Position numbers and translations under genes: made by a program
Shown here: positions 26,901 through 35,426 of the stretch, one piece after another
How positions within the stretch are numbered: position 1 is the first letter of the stretch
How the letters are laid out: each line of letters starts with the position of its first letter
Assembly (NCBI GenBank): GCA_004352715.1
Contig: SCFE01000028.1
Span: 343,339-407,338, forward strand
Reading direction: 5' to 3'
DNA length: 64,000 nucleotides
Source of the DNA: Hofstenia miamia
Taxonomy: Eukaryota > Xenacoelomorpha > Acoela
Notes under the pieces: generated by a model
Told to the model about the DNA's origin: nothing
Database searches by the model: none
What the model saw: only the letters and a program-made list of their open reading frames with translations

Positions 26901-29900
26901 TCGCACAAATGCAAATCCTTTTAGAATGTGTCGTGTTAGATGCAAATAGGGGTTCCATAATTGTTTCAAGTTTGAGTTGATTATGATTAATACTAGCTCG
27001 CAAACAGTGTTGTAATTAATTTTCGAAATTGTCATTTCATGATATCAACTGCGACCTCAAAGAGCCCTAGATGCATGTTAAAAACGTACTGTCGTATATT
27101 GAATTTGTCGTACACTGAGTACTTGTTAATTAACTTTTAGCTTGAAGTTATAATTTTGTGAGTCTCTAATCATTGAGAATATACTTGGTTTAGGCGAAGT
27201 AAGGATCAATTATTTGTTAACGTATAGAAAATTACCATTTAATTCGCCGTTCTGCATTTACATATTACGTACATTTTGAGAGAAGGGGAGGAAGAGTGGG
27301 AGAGAGAGAGAGAGAGAATATATTTATTTACCATGTCAATTGTGAAACTAAGGTCCAAGAATGATAGCAAATACGCACGTGGTGAAAAAATAATGTACAT
27401 ACACACGTTATTATACAAGCAATATATACAAATAAACTGCACTTAAATAACTATATATATATATATANNNNNNNNNNNNNNNNNNNNNNNNNNNNNNNNN
27501 NNNNNNNNNNNNNNNNNNNNNNNNNNNNNNNNNNNNNNNNNNNNNNNNNNNNNNNNNNNNNNNNNNNNNNNNNNNNNNNNNNNNNNATATATATATATAT
27601 ATAATCAACATAAGATGGCGCAAAAATCAGCTATAAGTTGTTTTAAATAACCGAGAGGCTTCTGCAAAATCGAAACACTTTTTTTAATCGCGAAATGTGA
27701 TCAATGATGCCATATCTAGAATTGCGCAAGCTCTTTTTGTCTATGTTCAATGTTGTCGCTCTGATTTAAACTTATAGCATAGTGCCAAGGTTGACAGCAG
27801 TATTCAAGAATTGTTGTTATTAGTGATATGTAAATGGAAAAGATGCCTTGGCTGAAATTTGATTTATTCTCAACATACGGAGATAATGTAATAACTTATC
27901 TCCTTTTGCTACAATATAATTCATATTTTCGTTCCAATTGAGGTTACTTTGAATAATGACCCCAAGTAGTTTGTTTAAATAAACACATTTAATACTTTCT
28001 TCATTGAGGATAACTTCTGAAGAAAAGATAAAATTTCGTAATGGACATACTGTATAACGAGTATTGAGGTTCATTGCAGATTGTTTTGACCAGTCATATA
28101 CGTACTGCACTACTAGATCGTGGGTTGAGCGCCAAATTGTGACAATTACATATATTTGCAGTTTGAGTTATTGAGAAAATAGTGCAATATTGAAATTTGT
28201 GAATCTGCAAAACAACCTAGAGATTTAATTTTTAATATGAATATGATACTTAAAAAGGCATTTTGCCTCTCCAAAATAATATTCAATGCATTGCCCGTTT
28301 TCCTGTTGCATCATTTGTCACATTGTTGCACTCAGCATTGCTGTGTTCATACTTGTGACAACAGTACTTTGTCACATTTTTGCGCTAAGCGGTATGAAGG
28401 TTTCAGTTATTACACATTGTTTATTAGCAGAAGATGAGAGAAACTTTCATTATATAATAAAGCATTTCATATATTTATATTAATTATACAACACTATAAC
28501 TAAAAACACCAAATTTGCCATTTCAATCATTTAAGTAAGTTATTCACAATTTACAACTGCAAAGCTGTTATAATACAAATTTGCTAGCGTTTTATTCGAC
28601 ATATTCTTCACCATTGACAGCAAATCTTTCTTTTTATCATCTTTTATCCCTGGGGGATTGTTATAACAGCACTCTACTTTCGTCAAGTTGTGCAAGCAAG
28701 CCGCCCTTCTTTCTGTAAGTGACCTTTCTCATTTCTCCGCCAATCTCATCTGCCACCCATACTGTTGAATCTGCACCATTTACACCTTTTTGATAAACTA
28801 TTTGGTGGAAATTAATAATTCCTTTAAAAGCTGTCATTGGCATTGCATCAGAATTAAGTTTTGCGTAGTTCATCATATCCCCGAAGTTCAATTCTAAAAC
28901 TTTGTATGGTGGATAGCCAGTGTTTTTAGTTCGTGCCTCCTTCATACATTGAATATAATCAGAGGGCAACTCAATCTCACGCTTGTCAAACTTATTTTCA
29001 ATAGCACTATGCATAGAGTCACATCCCATGTGTGAATGTCTACTTTCAAAGTATTTTTGGCTCATTTCCTAACATGCTTTGCCCCGTGCAAAAATGAAAA
29101 AATTGCTGTAGCCATAGTCTTTTCCGATTTTGCCCACCGCAGATGTCGCTATATAATATTACTTCTTGGTAGCTGCCTGCATCATCAAGCGTATTGAGAT
29201 ACTTCACCACATCAGTAGCAATTTCATTTCCACCTCGATTACCTTCAGCTTCTGTCCAGCAGTAGTAATAACATTCGTGTGTTTGCAATTCATAGAATGT
29301 CAGATTGTACATACATATTCAATTTGCGTTTGTAGTATGTGCTTCTTGCAAACAACGTTGAGACAGTAAGCACCTGTTCGAGATCAAAACAGATAGCCAA
29401 CAATCGGGGTTTTGCTTATCAGCAATCTTCGAATCATATGCTTGCTTCTTTCGTCTCAAGTGATCGGTGTAATCGTTGGCTTCTGGTGTATTTGCTGATT
29501 CCTTTGACTTTTCATATCTGTCACATGTATCACAGGCATCTTTTGATGGCTTGCGAAATCCAAGATTAAATTCTTTGTTAAATATTTTTCGATAATAAAA
29601 CTCTCCAGCTGTGTTATTAGTGGACTTTCTTTATGAGTTGATGCATTTTGCGAATGTTAAGGCTAGAATCAAGATACTCTCGTTTTGTCTGTGATCGACA
29701 ATAATGGCTTTCTATTTTTGGAAAGCTTAAAATGTGGTCATAAACCGTTTTGTATACAGATTCACTATACTTTTTATGAGGTGCACGCTTTTGAGCAATA
29801 TTTCTAATTTCATCAGTTGTTATGGTTACGGTTAGGGTTATTTTTTATGTAATTGCTGACGCTTAAAGTACTGAGAAACAGTTTTTTACATTCAGGCAAC

Positions 29901-32451
29901 TTCTCTTCACCAATTGTTAAATAATATTTGATATTCTTCCCTCTTTGGTATTTAGGTTGAAGTACAGCTCTTTTTTGTCAATTTTGTTAGTGTGTGCAAT
30001 TATATACATCTGGCGAGGTCGAATCCTTACCCCAGAAATGTTTAAATATCTTCTCCCTATCTCCATTTGTTATCTTTCTACACTTTTGCTGATCACATTG
30101 ACAACGTTGACCCATTTCACACCTGTGCTTTTCCCCAGATTTTGTTATAATTGCTAAATTGTAAGCTTTACTACGCTTGGTCTTCTTCCAGTTATCCTTA
30201 TTGATTTTGAGCTTCCTTGATGTCTTGTTCATGTTGATAGGTGTTAAGGTTGATACTCAGGATGTTCGTCAGAGTCGACATCTACAAAAATACAGAAATT
30301 TTCTAATATATTTTATTAAAGTTAAAACCTACAATGAAATACTGAAAACAATTTATGAAGAAGAAACAGTTTATTTTTATCATCATCAACAGCTTCAATT
30401 ACTCCGCTGTTACAACAAAATACTGCAAGCCAAAACTATTTATGCATATCCCACTATGATTGCAGGTAGCCTAAATTAAGCAATTATATGTCTGAAAATT
30501 CCTTCTGCATGTGTATGCAACTTCATTGAGTGCAACAATGTGTAACAATCTGGCGCTCATCCATAAGTATAGTTGTAACAAAGCGGATGTAGAAAAAAGT
30601 AATTAAAAAAGTGTTACTTGGATATTCTATAGTATTTAAATACTGGAAAAACAACATTTAAGCAGTTTTTTTGCCAAATGTCAGTTTTTGAGAAAAATGC
30701 AGTTGTCACAATTTGGCGTTCAACCCACGAGATTAGCGTTGGATGCACATTGCGATTCAAAATTTACTTATTTAGTACGATTTGCCATTTTCTTAATAGT
30801 GTATCTATGAAAAGCATGAATAGCCACGGTCCTAATTTAGTACCTTCAGGTTGGTTCTATTCCATCTCCGGTTTAGATTATGTTGATTACTTAATTTATC
30901 ATCGGAGTTATCTGACGCGGACTGATTGTTCACTAAGTGGCGCTTTTATACCTTGCTTATCGCCGTTTGCGCTTTATCTGTTTTGCACCGCTTATGCAGC
31001 TTGCGCTTGTCAATACACTGGTCTGCAGGTATAAATATCTAAAAAAGTAAGGTTTCTGAAAGTAAAGTTATTGTAGATGCTTTTGTTCAATGCTCATTAC
31101 ACACGCTTTTATCCTACTATGTGATATTAACAACACAGTTTAAATACAGTATTCAACTGGTGCATTTCAACAATGTTTAGTATCGATAAACACCAAACGG
31201 GTGAGAAAATAAAACAATTATCAATATTACCACCTTTTGATTACACAAAAAACTCCTGCCTGGCTAATCTGAAACAATTTGTAAATAAGTAACACTCGCA
31301 CTACTTTAAGCAGAAACCTGCAAGCAAACAAATTTATCAATAACATTAAAATACTACTGGCGAAAATTCCTAACTTTATGACGTTTTGTATTTATTTTTA
31401 ATTAATTTTTAATTTATAGTTGTGGTATATTTCAGCCTGTGTGTATTGCATGTTTGTATATATGTATTATTTGCAAATATTCTATATATATATATATATA
31501 TATATATTCATTTATGTAATAGCATGCAGTGTGGAATAAAGCTGTTAAATAATAATAATGGTGGGCTGTTTGAACAAACATGACTGTACTGCCACGATCA
31601 ATAATCAAAATAGAAATTAGCAAACTTTGCACAAAATGAAAATAATGGTTGGTATTTTTTATCAACATACGAAATCCTGAAACCGGCATAGGGAACCTTG
31701 AGATCGACATAGCAAATCGTTTGCTATTTGTAACTAGGTAACGAAATATATGTGTATCATCCAATCAAGCGTGCATGTTTGTCATTTCCCATTAGTTAAA
31801 AATCTTCATAGTTGGCCTCAGCGATGACCTTTTCTTTTGTGATCATTGAAAACCAAAGGATCTCTGCTGATGATACGGATTTTCGTGGAGTGTAAAACTG
31901 CTAGAATATGGTGGCAATAATGAAATTCGGCAAAAACTACACGTGCATATGATGCCATCTGTTATTATGAGGAAGTTGTAGTCTATAAGTGCCAATCTCA
32001 ATTGGTTTAAATCTGTAGCTTTGTTATGCAGTGCATCAATGAAAATATGAACAGCCTCACTTAGCGTTAAATAGCTGTTTTCAGTATGCGTAACAACAAC
32101 GTTGTCATTGATAATGGGAATTTTAAGCGAATGGGTTGCAAAGTGGAACGCATCATCGTCAATTGATTTACTGATGTTGGGAGTTTGGGCTACCAGACCA
32201 TCAATATTTTCCGAGTTGCTTAGAAATTTAATTAAGCATTGCATGAGTTCACGTGTGTTTTTTCTGACATGGCCTAAACTCAAATATATAAATGCAAAAC
32301 ATAGTTGGAATTTAATCTGTATAGCGCTTAATTTCGAAAATCTTTCTTCCAACCTATTATTTGTCGTTGGCATATTCAAATTTGTTGCAGCATACCGATG
32401 CCAATTTTGCCTCCCACGGTTATTATAACTTTTACTGAAAGATGTATTGTT

Positions 32452-32523
<72 letters not shown>

Positions 32524-35426
32524 AATTAACGCCATTACTAAAAACTTCGTTAATTGGCATAGCCTTAAAAAATTCACGTCGTTCTTCAAAATCACGCCTA
32601 ATCTGGCATTTTTTCTAATGTTCTCCATGTGGCGATAGCACATCAACCTTGTTTGGGGGAAAACAGCTAACGTCATGGAATTGGCACCAGCACCCATCAC
32701 ATTGTGTTGCGCAATTACATTACTTGACAACTAAGTGCATTGCATATAACCTAACAGATGCACTACTTACATTGAATAAAATTCTTTGACTCAAAACACA
32801 TGTTCATGTTTCCACATTCTCAAATTGAACAATTAGCAAGGGAGCATACATGAAATTTCCTATTTGCATCATTAAGCCCAATAACTGCAACATCGTGGCC
32901 GTACGTGTATAAACTAAACGTGAAATCTATCGCAAGATTGTCACAGATGGTTAATTTCTCAACTAGAACTTCTATAGTTAATAAAATATGTGTTGCGCCT
33001 CCTTCAACTGCAATTTTAAACAGCAGGTCATCATCATATTTTGCTTCTTCCTCTAGAAAATCGTGACCTCTTGAATGGTTATGAGCTTTTTGAAAGATGC
33101 CGTTCAAATTCTAAATATTTATGAGGAAACTTATAATCACAGCATCTATATTCACTGCTAGTTTGTGCTAATTTAAGTTTAACCTGTATGCATCATTGGT
33201 CAAGTTTCTACTGCTGACCTCAAATCCGGCTTTTAGAAGTTTACTCCTCTATTCAAATTTCTTCATTCTAGCGGCATCATGTTTGTGTTGATGAATTATC
33301 TATTAAATAACATATTAAGAATTCACCCATTCAATGCTATGCGTTTTTGCTAAAACAGCGTCATGTACGAAAAATGATTGTACGCATTTCCCATTTGTAA
33401 AAGCATATCTGAATCAGGAACTATAAAACAATGTGTTTGCTTTTGTAACCACATTGGGCTAATATTAGGTGTGTATTTTGTCTAATATACCTGTAGCAAG
33501 AACAATTTGTACTCAATTTCTGTTTTTGTTCAATTTATCTAGTAAACTGTATAAAAAATCAGTCGTGAATGGGTTAAACAGAAATCCTACCTTTACGTCT
33601 TCTTTACCTCCCATGGCGTAGACGTATATCAAGGCTGAACAGTTATATTCCGTTCGATGCGAGCATTGATACGGTGTCGTTATCCAACCATTCTTAAGAA
33701 TAGTTTCTTCAATACGTACATTGCCATCGCCAAGATTTTGACTCATTCCTATAACCGATTTTGCATATTTCGGGTAGTATTGATAAAAATCAAATATATT
33801 TCATTATTTAAGGCAATACAATACAGGCTGATCCACACAGATTTAGCCTTTTTAATAGAATTACTTCAATTTATTATCCCTTTGTAATTATATTATTGGG
33901 CGTCCCTTTAAAGTTGGTTATCTACATTTTTGTACAAAAAAGTTTTGCTATGTCAATCTCAAGGCACCCTATGCCGATTTCAAGATTTCGTATGTTGATA
34001 AAAATTACCAACCGAAAACAACATGGTTAATTATAGTTTGATTCAGACACGTTGAGTTCTTGGCATTTACTGTTTTATAAAAGGTTGATACCAGAGACGC
34101 TTACTATTGAATGATAGTTTAACAAAAGTATGTTGTAAAATAAGTAAATTTACTATTTGTCGATATTTTATTTTTAAGATATATTACATGCAACATGAAA
34201 TTGGTGTGCATGTTTTTATCTGGTTCTATTTTATTTGTTATTTAGTGAGTGCAAAACTCCCAAGTTGATTAGTTTTGAAGGCAATTCCAAAAAGTATTCC
34301 CCGCGGGCTCGATTTCGAAGACTTTTAGGGTAATTTTACTTATTTTACTAAATTTTATTTAAACATAAACAAGAAATCGCAATTTAGAAAACAGATCGCA
34401 TTCTTACATGAACATGCTTGTTTTCCTCCTGTCAACTTATTCTTGAAGTTTTTAATTGGAATTTTAAACTTTATATGTTCATTGATTGTTTTTCTATCAA
34501 CCGTCTACTCCTTTTGCTATAATTTTCATTTATTTAGGATGGTTTATTTCAATTTGGTTTAGGCGCTTATAAATAGTTTATAATCGCGATCTAATTCAAA
34601 CATCGTGCTCATCAACGGCTTGAACTTTATCATGTCAAATTTTGGTGGTTATTAGAATACCGCATATACACACCATTAGGGAACAATTCCAATATGCATA
34701 GCATTCAAATTTAGCAATCATTTTTACAGCATGTACAAGGTGTGCTATAAGTTAGAGTAGCCTAATTTTTTTTTACAAAAACCCATTATATATTATCAAA
34801 AGTAGATGGAATTTAATCGTAAACTCGTAACATTGTAACTGTATTTATAAGGAGACAATTTTACACCAAGCATGTCAGTGTGCTTAGCATTGTTCTCAAC
34901 ACATAATTGAATACATCCCCATCTTTTTTCAGACATCCATTGTTGCGACTCAGTGGTGATTGCTGTGAAAACATATTCGATCCCTCTTCGAAGATCTTCA
35001 TAACTGAAATAGCAATGAACAGAGACCTGATTCTTGATTATCCTCCACAAGGAATCCCTTACATTAACTCCCTTAGATAATTCATACTTGCTTAATTAAA
35101 GGGAAAGGGCGACTACTTGAAAAGACTGTATGAAGTGCTAATTTTAAATTTTTAAATTTTTTGTCAAATATCCAATATAGTGCATGCAAAATGTAATATG
35201 ATTGTATTTCAGCTATGAATATCCATTTGACAGACATGACTGGGTTGTCGACAGATGTGGAAAGCGAGTGCGTTACATCATAGATTACTACAACAGGGAT
35301 GATGATTCATCTTCCAACACTCAAGTGGCACATTTGGACGTTCGTCCAGCGTTAACTTCGTTCTCCGCTGCTTGGGATAGAATGCGCGCGGCCTGGATGC
35401 GTTGGACATTACCTGTAGAAACTTAA
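8936..35426 (+). CDS. HCCS: Holocytochrome c-type synthase (cytochrome c heme lyase)
   Basis: Coding exons 8936-9133, 9816-9972, 24759-24879, 34246-34329 and 35213-35426 splice in phase with GT-AG borders to give 257 aa; human HCCS is 268 aa. The enzyme attaches heme covalently to the CXXCH motif of apocytochrome c in the mitochondrial intermembrane space. Residues 1-66 carry two Cys-Pro heme-regulatory motifs (GCPIKH, GCPLKD) and end at LDPSNM. Exon 2 gives [14 protein letters not shown] and [13 protein letters not shown]. Exon 3 gives [10 protein letters not shown], whose His139 and Glu144 match human His154 (heme ligand) and Glu159. Exon 4 gives KYSPRARF. Exon 5 gives [21 protein letters not shown] (Arg207, human Arg217) and LDVRPAL. 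The two best donors at the exon 3 end are 24876 and 24880; only 24880 keeps phase. Introns 2 (14.8 kb) and 3 (9.4 kb) are filled with transposons, a TRIM-type pseudogene and assembly duplications. Confidence 0.95.
9225..9682. mobile_element. hAT-like MITE remnant in HCCS intron 1
   Basis: The left end contains CTTGGAACCGACTC and the right end the inverted match GGGTCGAAATGGTTCCAACT. Inside, both arms carry clusters of AACCGG/CCGGTT words, strongly GC-rich against the AT-rich background. The layout (short TIR plus subterminal motif clusters) is that of non-autonomous hAT elements. A 12-bp direct repeat ATATATGAATTT lies outside both ends (9206-9217, 9690-9701) but not directly at them, so the target-site duplication is unproven. 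Confidence 0.5.
10595..11068. mobile_element. hAT-like MITE with perfect 8-bp TSD
   Basis: Both ends read CAGACTTGTCAACGAGTCGA inward (the right end is the inverted copy), flanked by identical TTCAATGC at 10587-10594 and 11069-11076. An 8-bp duplication and CAG-starting ends are diagnostic of the hAT superfamily. The interior carries many GCTCG-type pentamers and two tandem copies of a ~60-bp unit (10861-10922 and 10992-11050) on either side of an assembly gap (10923-10991). There is no transposase. Located in HCCS intron 2; a sister copy lies at 50715-51285. Confidence 0.9.
11095..11720. repeat. Interspersed repeat, copy 1
   Basis: Shares diverged sequence with 12700-13440, including GTGAAGCCGAAG, CTTCAGTTGAGAGG, a CCAACCAAGG block followed by ACTAACGGTG, then GTGACA, a CAAAC stretch and a TAGGCCAGA palindrome in the same order. 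It is more GC-rich than its surroundings. There is no recognisable protein or tRNA-derived head, so the class is unknown. Confidence 0.6.
12640..13440. repeat. Interspersed repeat, copy 2
   Basis: Diverged copy of the family at 11095-11720 with about 100 extra bases after CTAACGGTGATAAC. The copy is interrupted by the N-bounded block 12857-13051, which does not belong to it. No coding capacity was seen. Confidence 0.6.
12857..13051. other. N-bounded 195-bp false duplication
   Basis: Single Ns at 12856 and 13052 enclose 195 bp that match 11387-11581 by eye without differences. The 31 bp before the first N (12825-12855) recur right after the second N (13053-13083). This is the pattern of a misplaced contig end; the true sequence probably runs from 12855 straight to 13084. 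Confidence 0.85.
13441..14890. other. HCCS intron 2 sequence without recognisable genes
   Basis: AT-rich, no convincing open frames or repeats seen up to the RING-domain segment. Confidence 0.5.
14891..17698 (+). pseudogene. TRIM-type gene: RING, two B-boxes, coiled coil, propeller-like end; disabled
   Basis: The ATG at 14891 opens [22 protein letters not shown]3HC4 RING follows ([17 protein letters not shown]). After a frameshift near 15100 comes a B-box 1-like block ([20 protein letters not shown]). After another shift near 15287 comes a B-box 2 ([22 protein letters not shown]). Skipping the N-bounded insert 15408-16462, the frame resumes at 16463 with a helical, coiled-coil-like stretch ([20 protein letters not shown]) containing one TAA, then shifts at an A8 tract near 16695. 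The C-terminal part (16700-17698) has repeated blade-like units ([44 protein letters not shown]) ending in IYKIMLIS, resembling a beta-propeller. Such RING/B-box proteins are ubiquitin E3 ligases. At least three frameshifts and a stop argue for a pseudogene, though draft-sequence error could explain some. It is nested in HCCS intron 2, same strand. Confidence 0.75.
15408..16462. other. N-bounded ~1-kb false duplication
   Basis: Ns at 15408 and 16402 enclose 993 bp (15409-16401) that copy 17373-18365 with a constant offset of 1964. The 60 bp before the first N (15348-15407) recur at 16403-16462 after the second. The block therefore looks like a misplaced contig; removing 15408-16462 restores the TRIM-type coding order. 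Confidence 0.9.
17699..18134. other. Spacer between the two copies of the TRIM-type 3' end
   Basis: Non-coding DNA ending in a pyrimidine-rich TATTGTTGCAG acceptor-like site at about 18111-18121. A diverged version of the last 80 bp occurs at 20808-20892. Confidence 0.5.
18135..18851 (+). pseudogene. Second copy of the TRIM-type propeller-like 3' end
   Basis: 18141-18851 repeats 16958-17698 with scattered substitutions. It starts at TACGT/CACGTTATGTACTAAAG and ends at the same IYKIMLIS stop. It has its own differences: an extra segment [11 protein letters not shown] lacking in copy 1, a one-base shift near 18208, another shift near 18490, and loss of 54 bp corresponding to residues [18 protein letters not shown] between FSF and LTETIL. 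Unlike the N-bounded block, no N separates the copies and they differ, so this looks like a genuine tandem duplication. It may once have been an alternative last exon. Confidence 0.7.
18852..22307. other. No recognisable gene
   Basis: AT-rich intronic DNA. The only structure seen is the diverged repeat at 20808-20892 and short open frames without motifs (20619-20810 and 21575-21820 on the - strand). Confidence 0.5.
20808..20892 (+). repeat. Diverged copy of the 18041-18126 acceptor region
   Basis: Starts GCATAATACATC, continues through GGATTAATTCC and TTTTGTAATTAAAATC and ends TTAATTATTGTTGCAG, matching 18041-18121 with about one difference per ten bases. It marks either an older duplication of the pseudogene's intron end or a small repeat family. 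Confidence 0.6.
22308..22790 (+). repeat. Two diverged adjacent copies joined at a single N
   Basis: 22308-22547 and 22549-22785 share the start TCTTCTCAATCAATACATTA and run in parallel with about 5% substitutions and small indels, meeting at the N at 22548. That divergence fits two alleles placed in tandem. The second copy opens an 87-aa + strand frame at 22577 ([20 protein letters not shown]) that the first copy breaks. I recognise no family. Confidence 0.6.
23627..24757. other. Cluster of N-joined duplicate blocks upstream of HCCS exon 3
   Basis: 23850-24046 repeats 23629-23839 with indels after the N at 23840. 24331-24444 (after a 21-N gap at 24310-24330) copies 25731-25844. 24446-24750 (after the N at 24445) copies 24003-24309 with small differences. 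All joins are at Ns. HCCS exon 3 follows directly at 24759 and appears once. Confidence 0.8.
24970..25488 (-). CDS. Uncharacterised 172-aa ORF antisense in HCCS intron 3
   Basis: A single uninterrupted - strand frame from ATG 25488 to the stop at 24970, long for such AT-rich DNA and visibly richer in GC than its flanks. It starts [15 protein letters not shown], has a Cys/His cluster [11 protein letters not shown] at about 37-47, a polar Arg/Gln-rich middle, and a Gly/Arg-rich end ([13 protein letters not shown]). There is no signal peptide or membrane segment. The composition is that of a low-complexity, partly disordered protein. It begins about 90 bases 3' of HCCS exon 3 on the opposite strand. 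I do not recognise the family. It could be a retained single-exon gene, an exon of a larger gene, or part of a transposon. Confidence 0.45.
   Translation of the reverse strand: MKLPSEISIATMVNQSDPSKFCIFTRGVDSEKFPRHSACDCHICLCNGFFENRELLKAKKPNDERINRREIQSQIQNISQTINQREISDAFLRQSAQVVRRPFRQQDNLTVGGEGSYMTTSRESFTPQDFNPELCSTRLDIRAQPRIPREDGFHNCQAPCRQGRGGEPIVMF
25489..27290. other. HCCS intron 3 sequence, no recognisable gene
   Basis: AT-rich; 25731-25844 is the source of the duplicate at 24331-24444. A short GC-rich patch at about 26165-26255 could be a repeat fragment but has no paired end. Confidence 0.5.
27295..28118 (-). mobile_element. CR1-like LINE 3' fragment (downstream half)
   Basis: The - strand frame 28110-27820 reads [20 protein letters not shown] then [20 protein letters not shown], matching block for block the RT C-terminal segment of the LINE at 61114-61944 (VKNWASKSLMQLNLIKS, LLGLVVQDNLTWEENI). 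Towards 27295 the sequence ends in GA and TA microsatellites around gap 27468-27586, as at the 3' end of the 61-kb copy. The fragment is cut at 28118 by the TIR transposon and resumes at 30730. Confidence 0.8.
27447..27602. repeat. (TA)n microsatellite with assembly gap
   Basis: TA runs on both sides of a 119-N gap (27468-27586), a repeat that the assembly could not cross. An (AG)n run lies at 27299-27318. Confidence 0.9.
28119..30729 (-). mobile_element. 2.6-kb TIR DNA transposon inserted in the LINE, TSD AGAT
   Basis: The left end CGTGGGTTGAGCGCCAAATT and right end (inverted) CGTGGGTTGAACGCCAAATT match over about 26 bp with one difference. AGAT flanks both sides (28115-28118, 30730-30733). 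The LINE reading frame continues outside both ends, proving insertion. Inside is one degraded transposase-like gene on the - strand. Confidence 0.85.
28661..30232 (-). pseudogene. Transposase-like gene of the 28119-30729 element, frameshifted
   Basis: ATG at 30232 starts [20 protein letters not shown], followed by a Cys cluster ([14 protein letters not shown]) and REKIFKHFW. Downstream blocks in shifting frames include [40 protein letters not shown] and [15 protein letters not shown], then the frame 29312-29046 ([33 protein letters not shown]) and 29065-28661 ([19 protein letters not shown]). The SD..GGQN block and the GHS-like [10 protein letters not shown]...E block, in this order, recall an RNase-H-fold nuclease of a family common in invertebrate genomes and usually left as uncharacterised. 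I cannot give a superfamily name with certainty. Several frameshifts and stops make it inactive. Confidence 0.7.
30730..30875 (-). mobile_element. CR1-like LINE fragment (upstream half)
   Basis: On the - strand, [19 protein letters not shown] matches the conserved (V)[19 protein letters not shown] of the LINE at 61-62 kb. It is separated from the rest of the same LINE (27295-28118) only by the TIR transposon. The YVDD catalytic part falls in the degraded piece between the two blocks. Confidence 0.8.
30876..31646. other. Intronic spacer with (TA)n at 31483-31507
   Basis: No coding match was seen. A TA microsatellite of about 25 bp lies near its end. Confidence 0.5.
31843..33746 (-). pseudogene. 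MULE transposase with FLYWCH-like zinc finger, degraded
   Basis: The first frame (33746-33513) has [21 protein letters not shown], resembling the Cys-Cys half of FLYWCH/GCM-type fingers found at the N-terminus of animal MULE transposases. The second (33107-32820) has [20 protein letters not shown], the usual first catalytic Asp block (D-x-TF-x-L). The third (32730 onward) has [20 protein letters not shown], the Cys-x-x-His block typical of the MULE domain, though the expected preceding Asp motif is changed to GAGAN. The third frame is interrupted in effect by TA repeats translated as Tyr-Ile. Frameshifts and stops between frames make it inactive. Confidence 0.65.
32455..32522. repeat. (TA)n microsatellite inside the MULE
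   Basis: Two long TA runs separated by short interruptions (ATATGTATA, TTATA), about 68 bp. It lies inside the transposase frame, so it expanded after, or as part of, its decay. Confidence 0.9.
34330..35212. other. HCCS intron 4
   Basis: 883-bp intron with a GTAATT donor and TATTTCAG acceptor. No element or open frame of note was seen. Confidence 0.8.

Larger units (their letters stand above)
31647..34013 (-). mobile_element. MULE (Mutator-like element) with ~70-bp TIRs and 9-bp TSD
   Basis: 31647-31716 and 33945-34013 are inverted copies: both read GGTTGGTA, then TTTTATCAACATACGAAAT, then a CGGCATAGGG word and CTTGAGAT-GACATAGCAAA. The flanks GAAAATAAT (31638-31646) and GAAAACAAC (34014-34022) agree at 7 of 9 positions, fitting the 9-bp duplication of Mutator elements. 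The 2.37-kb body encodes a degraded transposase on the - strand and contains a (TA)n expansion at about 32455-32522. It lies in HCCS intron 3, about 230 bp before exon 4. Confidence 0.85.

Noticed and set aside
32102-32428. 108-aa + strand open frame
   Set aside because: Lies antisense to the MULE transposase frame, which has the recognisable CYRHM block.
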